From positions 1,488,001-1,552,000 of the forward strand of contig NZ_CP045915.1 of the NCBI RefSeq assembly GCF_009650095.1: a stretch of DNA of 64,000 nt, written 5' to 3'. The position numbers were made by a program, and so were the translations under genes. Shown piece after piece: positions 63,134-64,000 of the stretch; positions within the stretch are counted from its first letter, which is position 1, and every line of letters begins with the position of its first letter. This DNA is from Gracilibacillus salitolerans (lineage in GTDB: Bacteria; Bacillota; Bacilli; Bacillales; Amphibacillaceae). The notes below the pieces were generated by a model, which was not told the origin of the DNA, searched no databases, and saw nothing but the letters and a program-made list of their open reading frames with translations.

Positions 63134-64000
63134 ATGGCATATCAAAAACTGAAAGAAGAGTTAATTGCTTATAGTAAAGAGATTGGTATCGACAAAATCG
63201 GTTTTGCCAGTGTAGAACCTTTCGCTGAATTTAAATCAAGGCTAGAGGAACAGCAAGCATTAGGCTATGCTTCTGGATTTGAAAAAGGAACCAATCAAGA
63301 AAGAACGGAACCGGAACGATTAATGCCAGGTGCAGAATCAATTATTGCCATTGCACTTGCCTATCCAACAAGAATTAAAAACGATCCGAAAAGTGTCAAA
63401 GGGGATCGCCGCGGTTTTTTCGCGCGTGCATCATGGGGAACAGATTATCATATCGTTTTAAAAGAAAAGTTAGATAAGCTAGCTTCCTTTTTACAGAAAA
63501 AGGTGCCAGGCTTACAATTTAGTTCAATGGTTGATACGGGTGAATTGTCTGACCGAGCTGTGGCAGAACGAGCCGGTATTGGTTTCAGTGGCAGCAATAC
63601 GTTAATCATTTCTCCAGAGTACGGATCTTATATGTATTTAGGTGAGATGATTACCAATATACCTTTTCCTGCTGATCAACCACTTGATGAGGGGTGTGGG
63701 ACGTGTACAAAATGTTTAGACGCTTGTCCAACAGGTGCACTTGTCGAGCCGGGACGATTAAATGCACAGCAATGTCTCGCATTTCTCACCCAAACGAAAG
63801 GTTTCATGCCGGATGATCATCGAGATAAGCTAGGAAACTACATCTATGGCTATGAAACATGCCAGGTTGTCTGCCCGTATAATAAAGGAGTAGATTTTCA
63901 CAATCATGAGGAGTTTGAGCCTGATCCAGATCTGGTAAAACCACGACTTGTCGATTTGTTAGCTGTTTCTAACCGTGAATTCAAAGAAAAATTCGGGAAA
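63134..64000 (+). CDS. queG: Epoxyqueuosine reductase (partial, runs off the right edge)
   Basis: The first 289 residues of QueG, the cobalamin and iron-sulfur enzyme that reduces epoxyqueuosine to queuosine in tRNA. The N-terminal catalytic domain includes DTGELSDRAVAERAGIGFSG with the catalytic Asp. Two [4Fe-4S] motifs follow: CGTCTKCLDACP and, further on, CQVVCPYNK. Further HEAT-type sequence is expected past the edge. AAAAAGGAGGTGAG precedes ATG 63134. Confidence 0.92.
   Translation, partial: MAYQKLKEELIAYSKEIGIDKIGFASVEPFAEFKSRLEEQQALGYASGFEKGTNQERTEPERLMPGAESIIAIALAYPTRIKNDPKSVKGDRRGFFARASWGTDYHIVLKEKLDKLASFLQKKVPGLQFSSMVDTGELSDRAVAERAGIGFSGSNTLIISPEYGSYMYLGEMITNIPFPADQPLDEGCGTCTKCLDACPTGALVEPGRLNAQQCLAFLTQTKGFMPDDHRDKLGNYIYGYETCQVVCPYNKGVDFHNHEEFEPDPDLVKPRLVDLLAVSNREFKEKFGK

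Overview
The window looks like a chromosomal segment of a low-GC, Gram-positive, aerobic Bacillaceae bacterium. The nearest feel is the halophilic/alkaliphilic group around Gracilibacillus or Amphibacillus. That placement is an inference from AT-rich DNA, strong AGGAGG ribosome sites, Bacillus-type families (YesLMN, YdbST, YozG/DUF2975, GntK-type gluconokinase, Lmo0937-type small protein) and cre-like catabolite sites. No marker gene fixes the genus.

Layout. 1-4.5 kb: housekeeping membrane genes (ABC exporter cut by the left edge, UbiA/MenA prenyltransferase) and a ROK fructokinase. 4.5-14.6 kb: a sugar-uptake locus with an argininosuccinate-lyase-family enzyme divergent from a ROK repressor, a three-gene ABC importer, a broken IS3-type element and a large secreted PIG-L deacetylase. 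14.6-17.0 kb: a gene graveyard (IS1182-type transposase stub, azlD pseudogene, frameshifted DUF2798 gene) with the 3' half of a tRNA-Val(GAC), which resembles an old integration site. 17.5-20.7 kb: a secreted multidomain GH43-like enzyme. 21.0-24.8 kb: an Fe3+-type ABC importer. 24.9-32.1 kb: small metabolic and regulatory genes. 32.4-57.7 kb: a large sugar-acid region. 57.7-64 kb: ydbST-like genes, a ZIP metal transporter, tRNA-Gly(TCC), a COG3044 ATPase and a truncated queG.

The most interesting system is the sugar-acid region. Glucuronate isomerase (uxaC), a ROK repressor, and an operon of a LarA-type nickel-pincer racemase/epimerase, an SDR oxidoreductase, LarE, a GntK-type gluconokinase and LarB share a 17-27 bp inverted-repeat operator at three places. 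They are followed by a complete five-gene nickel importer. No mannonate dehydratase (uxuA) or KDG genes are present. The gene set fits a route D-glucuronate -> D-fructuronate -> D-mannonate -> (LarA-type C2 epimerisation) D-gluconate -> 6-phosphogluconate, with nickel supply and most of the nickel-pincer cofactor synthesis encoded alongside. LarC is not in the window. A YesMN two-component pair, YesL, an ABC sugar importer and three Gfo/Idh/MocA oxidoreductases lie between uxaC and the LarA operon and probably deliver the uronate-containing substrate.

Several genes carry single-nucleotide lesions in homopolymers (IS3 orfA and the YesM-like kinase). These may be real or may be assembly errors.
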